Source of the DNA: Reyranella sp.
GTDB taxonomy: Bacteria; Pseudomonadota; Alphaproteobacteria; Reyranellales; Reyranellaceae
DNA: 64,000 bases
Direction of reading: 5' to 3'
Assembly: GCA_019750135.1 (NCBI GenBank)
Contig: JAIEOV010000030.1
Location: 1-64,000 of the forward strand
Position 1 is the stretch's first letter. Every line of letters starts with the position of its first letter. A program made the translations under genes and the position numbers. The notes under the pieces were generated by a model that worked only from the letters and a program-made list of their open reading frames with translations, was not told the DNA's origin and ran no database searches. Below, in pieces: positions 52,390 through 60,856 of this stretch.

Positions 52390-53193
52390 ATGAGTGACGC
52401 TCAAAGCCCGCCCAACGACAACTTCGCCGCCGCCGGTCCGGACGTGATCGAGCCGGGCGAGGGTGAGTTGATCGTCAATCTCGAGGGCTTCGAGGGCCCG
52501 CTCGACCTGTTGCTGACCCTGGCGCGCGACCAGAAGGTCGACCTGCGCCGCATCTCCATGGTGGCCCTGGTCGACCAGTATCTGGCGCACGTAGCCCAGG
52601 CCCGTAGGCTCCGCCTGGAGCTCGCCGCCGACTATCTCGTCATGGCGGCCTGGCTCGCCTACCTGAAGTCGCGCCTGCTGCTGCCGGAACCGCCGGCCGG
52701 CGAGGAGCCGTCCGGCCAGGAGATGGCCGATGCCCTGCAATGGCAGCTGCGTCGCCTCGAGGCCATGCAGGAGGTGGGCGTTCGCCTGATGGCCCGCCCG
52801 CAGCTCGGCAAGGACATCTTCGCCCGCGGGCAGCCCGAGGGCGTCGTCGTCGTGCGCCGCGCCGTCTGGGACGTGAAGCTCTACGACCTGCTGTCGGCCT
52901 ACGGCCACCAGGTGCGGCCCAAGGACGCCGACACCTATCAGATCGAGCCCATGCAGTTCTTCTCGGTCGAGGAAGCGGCCGAGCGGCTGGGCCGCATGCT
53001 GGGCATCGCCATCGACTGGCAGTCGCTGGAAGCGTTCCTGCCGGCTGGCCTCACCGATCCGACCAAGCGGCGCTCGGCGATGGCTTCGACGTTCGTCGCG
53101 GGCCTGCAGCTCGCCAAGGACGGCCAGCTCGAGCTGCGCCAGACCGAGCGCTTCGGCCCGATCTATTTGCGTAAACGTACAGAGCAACGGTGA
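52390..53193 (+). CDS. scpA: Segregation and condensation protein A
   Basis: A 267-residue ScpA kleisin. It has the N-terminal helical region with FEGPLDLLLTLARDQKVDL (about 35-53) and the C-terminal winged helix (LGIAIDWQSLEAFLP). ScpA bridges Smc and ScpB in chromosome condensation. The ATG at 52390 fits the usual N-terminus, while an earlier start would add about 33 atypical residues. It is coupled to scpB: its TGA overlaps a GTG in the scpB frame. Confidence 0.93.
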   Translation: MSDAQSPPNDNFAAAGPDVIEPGEGELIVNLEGFEGPLDLLLTLARDQKVDLRRISMVALVDQYLAHVAQARRLRLELAADYLVMAAWLAYLKSRLLLPEPPAGEEPSGQEMADALQWQLRRLEAMQEVGVRLMARPQLGKDIFARGQPEGVVVVRRAVWDVKLYDLLSAYGHQVRPKDADTYQIEPMQFFSVEEAAERLGRMLGIAIDWQSLEAFLPAGLTDPTKRRSAMASTFVAGLQLAKDGQLELRQTERFGPIYLRKRTEQR

Positions 53194-53204
53194 CAGGGCT
53201 CTCC

Positions 53205-54359
53205 ATGTCAGATCAAGAGAAGCCGAACCCCGAGACCGTCGAGATCGTCGAGCCCGACACGGCCGAGGTCGCTGCCGTCGAGGCCGCCAAGGAGAAGTCC
53301 GAGGTGGTCGAGGACGAGGCCGCCGAGTCGCAGGCTGACGACGACGAAATCGTCGACGAAGAGGCCGATGAGGAAGAGGCCGATGAGGAAGAGGCCGACG
53401 ACGAGGACGAAGAAGACGACGAAGATGATGACGACGTCGACGACGATGTCGACGATGAAGAAGAGGCCGAGGAAGAGGCTGTCGAGGTACACGCCGCCGA
53501 CGAGAAAGCCGACGCCGAAGAGTCCGATGAGGAAGACGACGAAGACGACGAAGAAGATGATGACGTCGACGACGATGACGATGATGTCGACGACGAGGAA
53601 GAAGCCGAGGCCGCGGAGCAGGCTGCGGATGAGCAGCCCGTCACGGCAGAGCCTGTCGCTGCCGCCGCGGCCATGGCCGCCGGAGCCGTTGCGGCGAAGG
53701 CGGCCGAAGGCGCCGTCACCGATGTCGTTTCACCCGATCACGCCCAGCACCTGCGGCTCCTGGAGGCGCTGGTTTTCGCCGGCACCCAGGCGCTCGACGA
53801 GAAGGAGCTGGCCGACCGCCTGCCCAACGATGCCGACGTGAAGCGCCTGATCGCCGATCTCACCGAGATGTATGCCGGCCGCGGCGTCAACCTGATGCAG
53901 GTTGCCGGCGGCTGGGCCTTCCGTACCGCCCCCGACCTGTCGGAGAAGCTCAAGATCGAGCGGCCGGTGAACCGCAAGCTCTCGCGCGCTGCGGTCGAGA
54001 CCCTGGCCATCATCGCCTACCACCAGCCGGTGACGCGCGCCGAGATCGAGCAGGTGCGTGGCGTCGGCCTGAGCAAGGGCACGCTCGACCTCCTGTTCGA
54101 GCAGAACTGGATCAAGCCGATGGGCCGCCGCCGCGCGCCCGGCAAGCCGGTGACCTGGGGCACCAGCGACTTCTTCCTGGAGCATTTCGGCCTGCCCAGC
54201 CTCGACGACCTGCCGGGCCAGGAGGAGCTTAAAGCCGCAGGTCTCTTGGACCCGCGGTCGCAGCCGCCCATATTCCGGCCCGAAGAGCCCGACCTGCCGC
54301 TCGAGCCAGGCGAGGATGAGGCCGACGAGCCGCTGGCCGTCGACGAAACGGGGCGCTGA
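53205..54359 (+). CDS. scpB: Segregation and condensation protein B with long acidic N-terminal extension
   Basis: A 384-residue protein; ScpB is normally about 180-240. The core (about 178-384) has the two winged helices of ScpB: LRLLEALVFAGTQALDEKEL near 183, YHQPVTRAEIEQVRGV and GRRRAPGKPVTWGTS. Residues 20-147 are almost entirely Asp/Glu with a few Ala/Val, and 150-172 are Ala-rich; this part is disordered and may act as an electrostatic tail. A GTG at 53190 is an alternative start. It partners ScpA and Smc on the chromosome. Confidence 0.9.
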   Translation: MSDQEKPNPETVEIVEPDTAEVAAVEAAKEKSEVVEDEAAESQADDDEIVDEEADEEEADEEEADDEDEEDDEDDDDVDDDVDDEEEAEEEAVEVHAADEKADAEESDEEDDEDDEEDDDVDDDDDDVDDEEEAEAAEQAADEQPVTAEPVAAAAAMAAGAVAAKAAEGAVTDVVSPDHAQHLRLLEALVFAGTQALDEKELADRLPNDADVKRLIADLTEMYAGRGVNLMQVAGGWAFRTAPDLSEKLKIERPVNRKLSRAAVETLAIIAYHQPVTRAEIEQVRGVGLSKGTLDLLFEQNWIKPMGRRRAPGKPVTWGTSDFFLEHFGLPSLDDLPGQEELKAAGLLDPRSQPPIFRPEEPDLPLEPGEDEADEPLAVDETGR

Positions 54360-54468
54360 CGGGCCATCAAGGCCCACAAAGAGCCTTATTCGACAGGTTG
54401 CCGGGCCTTCCGGCGGGATGCCATAATCAGCGTCACGCCGATCGCAATCGTTTTGGGAGCATTTGGAT

Positions 54469-54738
54469 ATGGGTAGCCTCAGCGTATGGCACTGGCTAAT
54501 CGTGCTGGCCGTCGTGCTGCTGCTGTTCGGCGGTCGCGGCAAGATCTCGTCGCTCATGGGCGACTTCGGCAAGGGCCTGTCGGCCTTCAAGAAGGGCGTG
54601 GGCGGCCAGGGTGAAGAGACGCCGCCGGCGCAAGCCGCGGGCCAGCCTGGGGACGCCGCCAAGCCGATCTCGGCCCAGGCGACGACGACTCCGCCGTCGG
54701 GTAGCCAGGTCCACCAGGACAGCGCCGCCAAGGTCTAG
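54469..54738 (+). CDS. tatA: Sec-independent protein translocase subunit TatA
   Basis: An 89-residue single-spanning protein. It begins GSLSVWHWLIVLAVVLLLFG, the TatA membrane helix, followed by the FG hinge and an amphipathic helix (KISSLMGDFGKGLSAFKKG), then a hydrophilic tail. TatA forms the pore that exports folded proteins with twin-arginine signals. GGGAG lies upstream of the ATG. It is the first of tatA-tatB-tatC. Confidence 0.93.
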   Translation: MGSLSVWHWLIVLAVVLLLFGGRGKISSLMGDFGKGLSAFKKGVGGQGEETPPAQAAGQPGDAAKPISAQATTTPPSGSQVHQDSAAKV

Positions 54739-54765
54739 CGCGGGCCTGAGCAGGCCTGAACGCCG

Positions 54766-55263
54766 ATGTTTGGTATCGACAGCCCCGAACTCCTGGTCAT
54801 CGCGATCGTCGCACTGGTCGTGATCGGCCCCAAGGAGCTGCCGGGCATGTTGCGCAGCTGGGGCAAATGGATGGCCCAGATGCGCGGCATGGCGGCGGAG
54901 TTCCGCGGCCATGTCGACGAGATGGTGCGCCAGTCCGAGCTCGACGATGTGAAGAAGCAGCTCGAGGGCACCTCGGGGCTCGATCTGCAGTCGCTCGATC
55001 CCACCAAGCAGATCAAGAGCGCCATCCAGGAAGGCATGGCCGAGGGCGAGAAGGCCTACAATGAGGCCAAGAGCTCCTTCGACAATCCGCTGGCCGAACC
55101 GGAATCTGCCCCGCAGATCGCCGCCGAGCCGCCGCCGGTAGTTGCCGAATCGGCGCCCATCACCAGCGAGCCGCTGCCCGAGCCGGCTCCGGCCGCAGTG
55201 GCTGAGTCGTCGTCGCCTTCCTCACAGGAAGAGAAGCCGGCCAAGGCCGCTGCTGCAGGTTAG
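54766..55263 (+). CDS. tatB: Sec-independent protein translocase subunit TatB
   Basis: A 165-residue protein with the TatB N-terminal helix (FGIDSPELLVIAIVALVVIG, then PKELPGMLRSWGKW) and a long amphipathic and acidic/Pro-rich tail. TatB with TatC forms the receptor for twin-arginine signal peptides. It lies 27 bases after tatA. A 101-bp inverted-repeat element separates it from tatC, which otherwise follows directly. Confidence 0.93.
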   Translation: MFGIDSPELLVIAIVALVVIGPKELPGMLRSWGKWMAQMRGMAAEFRGHVDEMVRQSELDDVKKQLEGTSGLDLQSLDPTKQIKSAIQEGMAEGEKAYNEAKSSFDNPLAEPESAPQIAAEPPPVVAESAPITSEPLPEPAPAAVAESSSPSSQEEKPAKAAAAG

Positions 55264-55282
55264 CTCGATCTTGGACCCGTCA

Positions 55283-55383
55283 TGCTCCTCTCCCCCTCGG
55301 GGGAGAGGTCAGGTGAGGGGGCGCACCAAACATGGTGCGCGCACCCCCCTCACCCCACCTCTCCCCCAAGGGGGAGAGGAGCA
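55283..55383. repeat. Inverted-repeat element between tatB and tatC
   Basis: Outer arms TGCTCCTCTCCCCC and its complement (55283-55296 and 55370-55383) enclose further inverted segments and a central hairpin GCGCACC...GGTGCGC (55321-55340). The arms also contain CTCCCC/GGGGAG boxes like those at 40262-40388. It splits the tat operon, so it may attenuate tatC transcription. Confidence 0.75.
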
Positions 55384-55474
55384 AGAAAGCGGAGAACATG
55401 ACGGCGCCAATTAGCGCTTTGAATTGCCCTGCAAAGGGCGGCATAACGCGGCACCCAGGCCGCAAAGACCTACC

Positions 55475-56269
55475 TTGACCCAAGTTCACGACGGACCCGA
55501 AGACGACAAGCCGATGCCGCTGCTCGATCACCTGATCGAGCTGCGCAAGCGCCTGATCTATGCGCTGCTCGGCTTCATGCTGGTGTTCTTCGTCACCTTC
55601 TACTTCGCCAAGCCGATCTTCTCCTTCCTGATCCAGCCGGCGACGCAGGACGGCTACAAGGTCGTCGTCCTCGACATCTTCGAGTTCTTCTTCGTCACGG
55701 TGAAGCTCTCGGCCATGGTGTCGCTGATCGTGGGCTTCCCGCTGATCGCGGTGCAGATCTGGCTGTTCGTGGCGCCCGGCCTCTACCGGCACGAGAAGAA
55801 GGCGTTCATGCCTTTCCTGATCGCCACGCCGTTCATGTTCTATTTCGGCTGCCTGGCGATGTACTACGTCGTCATGCCGTACGTGATCAATTTCATGCTC
55901 ACGCAGTACGTACCGCCCGACATCGAAAAGACCCTGCGCTCGTCGGACTATCTCGAGCGTGTCCTGCAGCTCGTCTTCGCTTTCGGCTTCGCCTTCGAGG
56001 TGCCGGTTCTGCTGACCCTGATGGTGCGCGTCGGCATCGTCAGCACCGAGTCGCTGCGCGCCAAGCGGCGCTACGCCATTGTCATCGCCTTCGTCGTCGC
56101 CGCCGTCCTGACGCCGCCCGACGTCGTGAGCCAGCTCGCTCTCGCGACGCCGCTGATCGCCTTCTACGAGATCAGCATCCTGATCGGCCGCTGGATCGAG
56201 AAGAAGCGCGACGAAGAGGACAAGAAGGCCGAGGAAGCCGAGAACAAGAGCGACTCGGCCGGTAGCTGA
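55475..56269 (+). CDS. tatC: Sec-independent protein translocase subunit TatC
   Basis: A 264-residue protein with six membrane helices. It opens DDKPMPLLDHLIELRKRLIY, the conserved TatC cytoplasmic N-terminus that recognises the twin-arginine motif, then FFVTVKLS and the later LTPPDVVSQLALATPL stretch. The start is TTG at 55475, which gives the usual short N-terminus; the ATG at 55514 would delete residues preceding the conserved segment. serS follows 2 bases later. The C-terminus is Lys/Glu-rich and cytoplasmic. Confidence 0.92.
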   Translation: MTQVHDGPEDDKPMPLLDHLIELRKRLIYALLGFMLVFFVTFYFAKPIFSFLIQPATQDGYKVVVLDIFEFFFVTVKLSAMVSLIVGFPLIAVQIWLFVAPGLYRHEKKAFMPFLIATPFMFYFGCLAMYYVVMPYVINFMLTQYVPPDIEKTLRSSDYLERVLQLVFAFGFAFEVPVLLTLMVRVGIVSTESLRAKRRYAIVIAFVVAAVLTPPDVVSQLALATPLIAFYEISILIGRWIEKKRDEEDKKAEEAENKSDSAGS

Positions 56270-56271
56270 CC

Positions 56272-57564
56272 ATGCATGACATCCGTTTCATCCGGGAAAA
56301 CCCCGCGGCGTTCGACGCTGGCCTGAAGAAGCGCAACCTGGCGCCGCTGTCGGCCGAACTGCTGGAGATCGACAAGCGCCGCCGCGCCGCCATCTCGGAG
56401 AGCGAGTCGGCCCAGGCCCAGCGCAAGGCGCTCAGCCGCCAGATCGGCATCGCCAAGGGCAAGGGCGAGCCGGTCGACGCGCTGATGGCCGAGGTCGCTG
56501 CCCTCGAGGCCACCCTGAAGAAGGGCGAGGCCGAGGCCCAGCGCCTCGACGAGGAGCTGACGCATCGGCTGGAGGTGCTGCCCAACCTGCCGTTCGACGA
56601 CGTGCCCGATGGTCTCGACGAGACCGCCAACGTCGAGATCCGTCGCGTCGGCAGCCAGCGCAACTTCCCGTTCCAGCCCAAGGACCATGTGGCGTTGGGC
56701 GAGGCCACCGGCGAGATGGACTTCGCGTCGGCCGCGAAGATCTCCGGCGCGCGCTTCGTGTACCTGAAGAAGCATCTCGCCCGCCTGGAGCGCGCCATCG
56801 CGCAGTTCATGCTCGACCTGCACACCTCGGAGGAGGGCGGCTACACCGAGGTCAATCCGCCGTTGCTGGTGCGCGACAACGCCGCCTACGGCGTCGGCCA
56901 GCTGCCCAAGTTCGCCGAGGACATGTTCCATACCGACAACGGCTTCTGGCTGGTGCCGACGGCCGAGGTGCCGCTCACCAACCTGGTGAACGACACCATC
57001 GTCGAGGAGAAGGACCTGCCGCTGCGCTTCACCGCCTTCACGCCGTGCTTCCGCTCCGAGGCGGGTGCGGCCGGCAAGGACACGCGCGGCATGATCCGCC
57101 AGCACCAGTTCCCGAAGGTCGAGCTGGTCAGCATCACCACGCCCGAGGAGTCGGACGCCGAGCATCAGCGCATGACGGGCCGTGCGGAAGAGGTGCTGAA
57201 GCGCCTCGGCCTGCCGTTCCGCACCATCGTGCTGTGCGGCGGCGACATGGGGCCGGCCTCGCGCAAGACCTTCGACATCGAAGTCTGGCTGCCCGGCCAG
57301 AACACCTACCGCGAGATTTCCAGCTGCTCGAACTGCGGCGAGTACCAGGCCCGCCGCATGAACGCGCGCTTCCGGCCCAAGGAGGGCAAGGGGACGCGCT
57401 TCGTGCATACGCTGAACGGTTCGGGGCTGGCGGTCGGCCGTACCCTCATCGCGGTGCTGGAGAACTACCAGAACGAGGACGGCTCGGTGACGATCCCCGA
57501 GGCGCTGCTTCCCTACATGGGCGGCCTCACCGTGCTGCCGGCACCCGCGGCGAAACGCAAATGA
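56272..57564 (+). CDS. serS: Serine--tRNA ligase
   Basis: A 430-residue class II synthetase. The N-terminal coiled-coil arm (about 25-105) precedes the catalytic core with motif 2 (FRSEAGAAGKDTRGMIRQHQ, near 260-280) and motif 3 (LNGSGLAVGRTLIAVLENYQ, near 383-402). It charges tRNA-Ser and, in organisms with Sec machinery, also tRNA-Sec, which is relevant to the selenoprotein gene 3 kb downstream. Its stop overlaps the surE ATG. Confidence 0.95.
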   Translation: MHDIRFIRENPAAFDAGLKKRNLAPLSAELLEIDKRRRAAISESESAQAQRKALSRQIGIAKGKGEPVDALMAEVAALEATLKKGEAEAQRLDEELTHRLEVLPNLPFDDVPDGLDETANVEIRRVGSQRNFPFQPKDHVALGEATGEMDFASAAKISGARFVYLKKHLARLERAIAQFMLDLHTSEEGGYTEVNPPLLVRDNAAYGVGQLPKFAEDMFHTDNGFWLVPTAEVPLTNLVNDTIVEEKDLPLRFTAFTPCFRSEAGAAGKDTRGMIRQHQFPKVELVSITTPEESDAEHQRMTGRAEEVLKRLGLPFRTIVLCGGDMGPASRKTFDIEVWLPGQNTYREISSCSNCGEYQARRMNARFRPKEGKGTRFVHTLNGSGLAVGRTLIAVLENYQNEDGSVTIPEALLPYMGGLTVLPAPAAKRK

Positions 57565-58343
57565 CCCCGCAGGACATCGCGCGCAAGCGCATCCTCGTCA
57601 CCAACGACGACGGCATCAATGCGCCCGGCCTGGAGGCGATGATCGACATCGCCACCCAGCTCTCCAAGGACGTCTGGGTGGTGGCGCCCGAGTACAACCA
57701 GTCGGGCGCCGGCCACTCGCTGTCGCTCACCCATCCGGTACGTGCCCGCCAGGTCAGCGAGACCAAGTACGCGCTGGAAGGCACGCCGACCGACTGCGTG
57801 CTGTTCGCCGTCAAGCATCTGCTGCGCGACCACAAGCCCGACATCGTGCTCTCTGGCGTCAACCGCGGCGGCAACATGTCGGACGACGTCACCTACTCGG
57901 GCACCATCGCCGGCGCCATGGAAGGCTGCCTGCTCGGAATCCCCTCGATCGCCTTCAGCCAGACCTACACCCATCCCCATCCGTTGAAGTGGGATACCGC
58001 GACCCAGTTCGGCGCCGACGTGGCGCGCCGCGTGCTGGCCATGGAGATACCGCGCAACGTCCTGATCAACGTCAACTTCCCCGACGTCGTGCCGTCGGCC
58101 GTGAAGGGCGTGCGGGTGACGCGCCAGGGCGTGCGCGGCTTCGGCGGCCACATCGTCGAGCGCACCGATCCGCGCGGCGGCACCTACTACTGGATCGCCT
58201 ATGCGCCGGGCGCGCACGAGCACGACGACGAGAGCGATCTCACCTCGGTGCGCTCGGGCTACGTCTCGGTGACGCCGCTGCATCTCGACCTCACCCACGA
58301 GGCGACGCGCCAGAAGCTCGCGGCGCACTTCGCCAAGGACTGA
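57561..58343 (+). CDS. surE: 5'/3'-nucleotidase SurE
   Basis: A 260-residue SurE phosphatase. The active-site start RILVTNDDGINAPGLEA holds the metal-binding Asp pair, and SLTHPVR and LSGVNRGGNMSDDVTYSGT follow as in the family. SurE dephosphorylates nucleoside monophosphates, including under stress. It overlaps serS (ATGA) and precedes pcm by 12 bases, the standard alphaproteobacterial pair. Confidence 0.94.
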   Translation: MTPQDIARKRILVTNDDGINAPGLEAMIDIATQLSKDVWVVAPEYNQSGAGHSLSLTHPVRARQVSETKYALEGTPTDCVLFAVKHLLRDHKPDIVLSGVNRGGNMSDDVTYSGTIAGAMEGCLLGIPSIAFSQTYTHPHPLKWDTATQFGADVARRVLAMEIPRNVLINVNFPDVVPSAVKGVRVTRQGVRGFGGHIVERTDPRGGTYYWIAYAPGAHEHDDESDLTSVRSGYVSVTPLHLDLTHEATRQKLAAHFAKD

Positions 58344-58355
58344 GCGGGGCAGGCC

Positions 58356-59003
58356 GTGAACGCCCCGGCCATGCAGCGCCTGATCGCCGAGTTGCGGCAG
58401 TCAGGCATTTCGGACGAGCGGGTGCTCGCGGCCATCGCCGCGGTCGACCGCGAGCGCTTCGTGACGCCAGCCTTCGCCGAGCGCGCCTGGGAGAACACGG
58501 CGCTGCCCATCGCCTTCGGCCAGACCATCAGCCAGCCCCTTGTGGTCGCCGCCATGACCGAGGCGCTGAACGTCGGCCCGCGCATGAAAGTGCTCGAGAT
58601 CGGCACCGGCTCGGGCTACCAGGCGGCCGTGCTCGCCAAGCTGGCGCGGCGCGTCTACAGCGTCGAGCGCTTCAAGCCGCTGTCGCGCGAGGCCGAGAAA
58701 CTCCTGATCAATCTCGGCATCTACAATGTCGTGTTCGACGTCGGCGACGGCACCAAGGGCTGGGCCGGCCAGGCGCCGTTCGACCGCATCATCGTCACAG
58801 CCGCCGCCGAGGAGCGGCCGCAGGCGCTGATCGACCAGCTCGCGGTCGGCGGCATCCTGATCGTCCCCGTCGGCCGCGATCCGACCGCGCAGGTGGTCGA
58901 GCGCATCGTCAAGAGCGAGAGCGGTCTGCAGCGCGATACACTGATGCCGGTCCGGTTCGTTCCGCTGGTCGCTGGCGCGCTGCCGGTGCTGGGCCAGGGT
59001 TGA
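58356..59003 (+). CDS. pcm: Protein-L-isoaspartate O-methyltransferase
   Basis: A 215-residue methyltransferase that repairs isoaspartyl residues in aged proteins. Motif I is VLEIGTGSGYQAAVLA (near 79-94); AFGQTISQPLVVAAM marks the substrate loop, and RIIVTAAAEERPQ the later motif. The start is GTG at 58356 with GGGG upstream. In most relatives a LysM/M23 (NlpD-type) gene follows at once; here a palindromic element and two extra genes intervene. Confidence 0.94.
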   Translation: MNAPAMQRLIAELRQSGISDERVLAAIAAVDRERFVTPAFAERAWENTALPIAFGQTISQPLVVAAMTEALNVGPRMKVLEIGTGSGYQAAVLAKLARRVYSVERFKPLSREAEKLLINLGIYNVVFDVGDGTKGWAGQAPFDRIIVTAAAEERPQALIDQLAVGGILIVPVGRDPTAQVVERIVKSESGLQRDTLMPVRFVPLVAGALPVLGQG

Positions 59004-59005
59004 CG

Positions 59006-59175
59006 GGAGCGCGGACCTCCAGGTCCGCTCATAGTCTTCGTCTTCCGGACCGCGCGCGTCCCCGCGCGCTCACGAGGCGCGCGAGGACGCGCGGGGTCCG
59101 GAAGATCATGAGCGGACCTGGAGGTCCGCGCTCCGGAAGAGCATGACGCGCCACTGGAGTGGCGCGCCCCCAGCG
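59006..59175. repeat. Composite palindromic repeat upstream of the UGSC unit
   Basis: A perfect 27-base inverted repeat (59006-59032 and 59108-59134) encloses GC-rich inner arms with GGACC/GGTCC boxes (59042-59104). A further copy of the arm CGCGCCACTGGAGTGGCGCG lies at 59148-59167, the same as at 36275-36294. It begins two bases after the pcm stop and ends 38 bases before the next ATG. It is likely a mobile-type repeat cluster that also separates the flanking transcripts. Confidence 0.8.
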
Positions 59176-59212
59176 CTTAGGATTTCGCGGCAACAACGGG
59201 GAGGCCACGCGA

Positions 59213-60280
59213 ATGCCCGTAGCAGCAGCCCGCATCCATGAGGTGCCGGACGACCTGCTCGCCGCCATCGACTACTGCTACGACCAGGGCTGGACCGACG
59301 GCCTGCCGGTCGTGCCGCCGCAGGTCGATCGCGTGCACGCCATGCTGGCGGCCGACGATCGACCGGCCGAGACCGTCATCGCCAAGCATCCGGCGACCGG
59401 CCTCGAGCTCTCCCTGCACGCTGCCGCCGTCAACGCCGTCATGGCGGGCTGCCTGCCGGCGTACTTCCCGGTGCTGGTCGCAGCCTTCGAGGCCATGGAC
59501 CGCGAGCCGTTCAACTTCCACGGCTCGACCGCCAGCACGGGCGGCTCCGCACCGCTGGTTCTGGTGAGCGGCCCGATCGCCGAAGAGATCGGCATGAATG
59601 CCGACGTCAACCTGTTCGGCCCGGGCAACCGGCCCAACGCCACGATCGGCCGGGCGACGCGGCTGATCCTGCGCAACGTCTTCCAGATGCTGCCCGGCAT
59701 TTCCGACAAGTCGACGCAAGGCAACCCGGGCAAGTACAGCCTGTGCATCGCCGAGCGCACGCGCGGCAATCCCTGGCCGCCGCTCTGCCAGGAGCAGGGC
59801 TACGCCGCAGGCATCTCGAGCGTCACCGTCTATGCCGCCGGCGGCTTCTGCAACGTCGAGAACCACGGCGGCAACACGCCCGAGCAGGTCCTGGGCTCGG
59901 TGGCCGACGCCATGGCCAACTACGGCTGCATCACCTTGGGCCAGAGCGTGGTGATCCTCGCACCCGAGCACCTGCAGATCGTGGCCGGCGCCGGCTGGAC
60001 GCGACGGCAGGCGCGGGAATTCCTGTTCACCCACGCCAAGCGCTCGGTCGACGGCATGAAGGGCGTCGGCAAGTTCCGCGACCGCGAGTACGACGCACAG
60101 CATGGCGAGAGCGCCCATGCGCTAGCCGAGCAGGGCTTCCTGCATCGCGGCCTCAACCCCGACGATATATTGATCACGCTGGGCGGCGGCGACGCCGGCG
60201 GCCATTCGTGCTTCCTGCCGTCATGGAGCCGCGGCCGCGGCTCGATCATGCAGCACGCCCCGATCCGCCAGAAGAAGTAG
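59213..60280 (+). CDS. Uncharacterised protein encoded with the UGSC selenoprotein
   Basis: A 355-residue soluble protein; I know no function for it. It opens with YCYDQGWTDGLPVVPPQVDR (about 22-41), then a Gly/Ala-rich FHGSTASTGGSAPLVLVSGP and NLFGPGNRPNATIGRATRLI (near 144). Three Cys (CIAERT, LCQEQGY, FCNVEN) are scattered, with no Sec. The end has LGGGDAGGHSCFLPSW. The ATG at 59213 is preceded by GGGGAGG. It lies 9 bases before the selenoprotein, with a strong SD in the gap, so the two almost certainly form one operon and may act as a complex or in sequence. Confidence 0.8.
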   Translation: MPVAAARIHEVPDDLLAAIDYCYDQGWTDGLPVVPPQVDRVHAMLAADDRPAETVIAKHPATGLELSLHAAAVNAVMAGCLPAYFPVLVAAFEAMDREPFNFHGSTASTGGSAPLVLVSGPIAEEIGMNADVNLFGPGNRPNATIGRATRLILRNVFQMLPGISDKSTQGNPGKYSLCIAERTRGNPWPPLCQEQGYAAGISSVTVYAAGGFCNVENHGGNTPEQVLGSVADAMANYGCITLGQSVVILAPEHLQIVAGAGWTRRQAREFLFTHAKRSVDGMKGVGKFRDREYDAQHGESAHALAEQGFLHRGLNPDDILITLGGGDAGGHSCFLPSWSRGRGSIMQHAPIRQKK

Positions 60281-60289
60281 GAGGAACCG

Positions 60290-60811
60290 ATGCAGCTCTA
60301 CGCCCCCACCTCGACGACCGCCACGAAGAAGCGGACACGCGCGCCCAAGCTCGCCAAGCTCGACGGGGCGCGTATCGGCATCCTGGAAAACGGCAAGCTC
60401 AACGCCGAGGAGATGCTGAACGAGGTTGCCCAGCTCTTCGTGCAGCGGCACGGTTGCACCATCGTGAAGCTCGCCTCCAAGAAGAACGCCAGCGCCCCCG
60501 CACCGGCCAACACCCTCACGCAGGTCGCCCCGGAGGTCGACTTCTTGATAACCGGCCTGGGGGATTGAGGATCCTGCTCAACGTGCAGTCTGCACGACGG
60601 CATTTCCTTCGAGCAGCTTGGCAAGCGGGCTGTGGTCATCTGCACGACACCTTTCGAGGTGACGGCCAAGAACATCGCGCGCGTGCTGGGGCTGCCCGAC
60701 TACCCCTTCACCCGGGTCCAGCACCCGATCGGCAGCTGCACCTTGCCCGAGCTCAAGGCCCGCGCCGAGGTCGCCTACCAGCAGGCCCTGGCGATATTGC
60801 TCAAGGAGTGA
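60290..60811 (+). CDS. UGSC family selenoprotein (Sec93)
   Basis: Read with UGA as selenocysteine at 60566-60568, this is a 173-residue protein; read as a stop it would end after 92. Residues 92-104 are D-Sec-GSCSTCSLHDG, the UGSC motif, and the frame stays open and conserved-looking for 80 further residues (VVICTTPFEVTAKNIA, then FTRVQHPIGSC) to a stop at 60809. The N-terminal part (ARIGILENGKLNAEEML) fits UGSC/Cys-type homologues. A SECIS-like hairpin follows UGA at once. GGAGGAACCG precedes the ATG. It is cytoplasmic and possibly redox-active; biochemistry is unknown. Sec insertion needs SelA/B/C/D elsewhere. Confidence 0.9.
60575..60602 (+). promoter_or_regulatory. Candidate bacterial SECIS element
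   Basis: An RNA hairpin just after the in-frame UGA: upper stem CGTGC (60582-60586) with GCACG (60592-60596), apical loop AGTCT (60587-60591) and a 3-bp lower stem TGC/GCA (60575-60577 and 60600-60602) across an internal loop. The loop G-U lies about 20 bases after UGA, inside the 16-37 range known for bacterial SECIS, and G is at position two of the loop as expected for SelB binding. Confidence 0.75.
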
Positions 60812-60856
60812 ATTAGCCCGATTCCCGCCGGAATCGTGATGCAGTACAATAGGCTC

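Noticed and set aside
60566..60568. TGA as a true stop or nonsense mutation making two broken genes
   Set aside because: The downstream frame stays open and protein-like for 80 residues without its own start signal, the stop sits exactly in a UGSC motif, and a SECIS-like hairpin follows.
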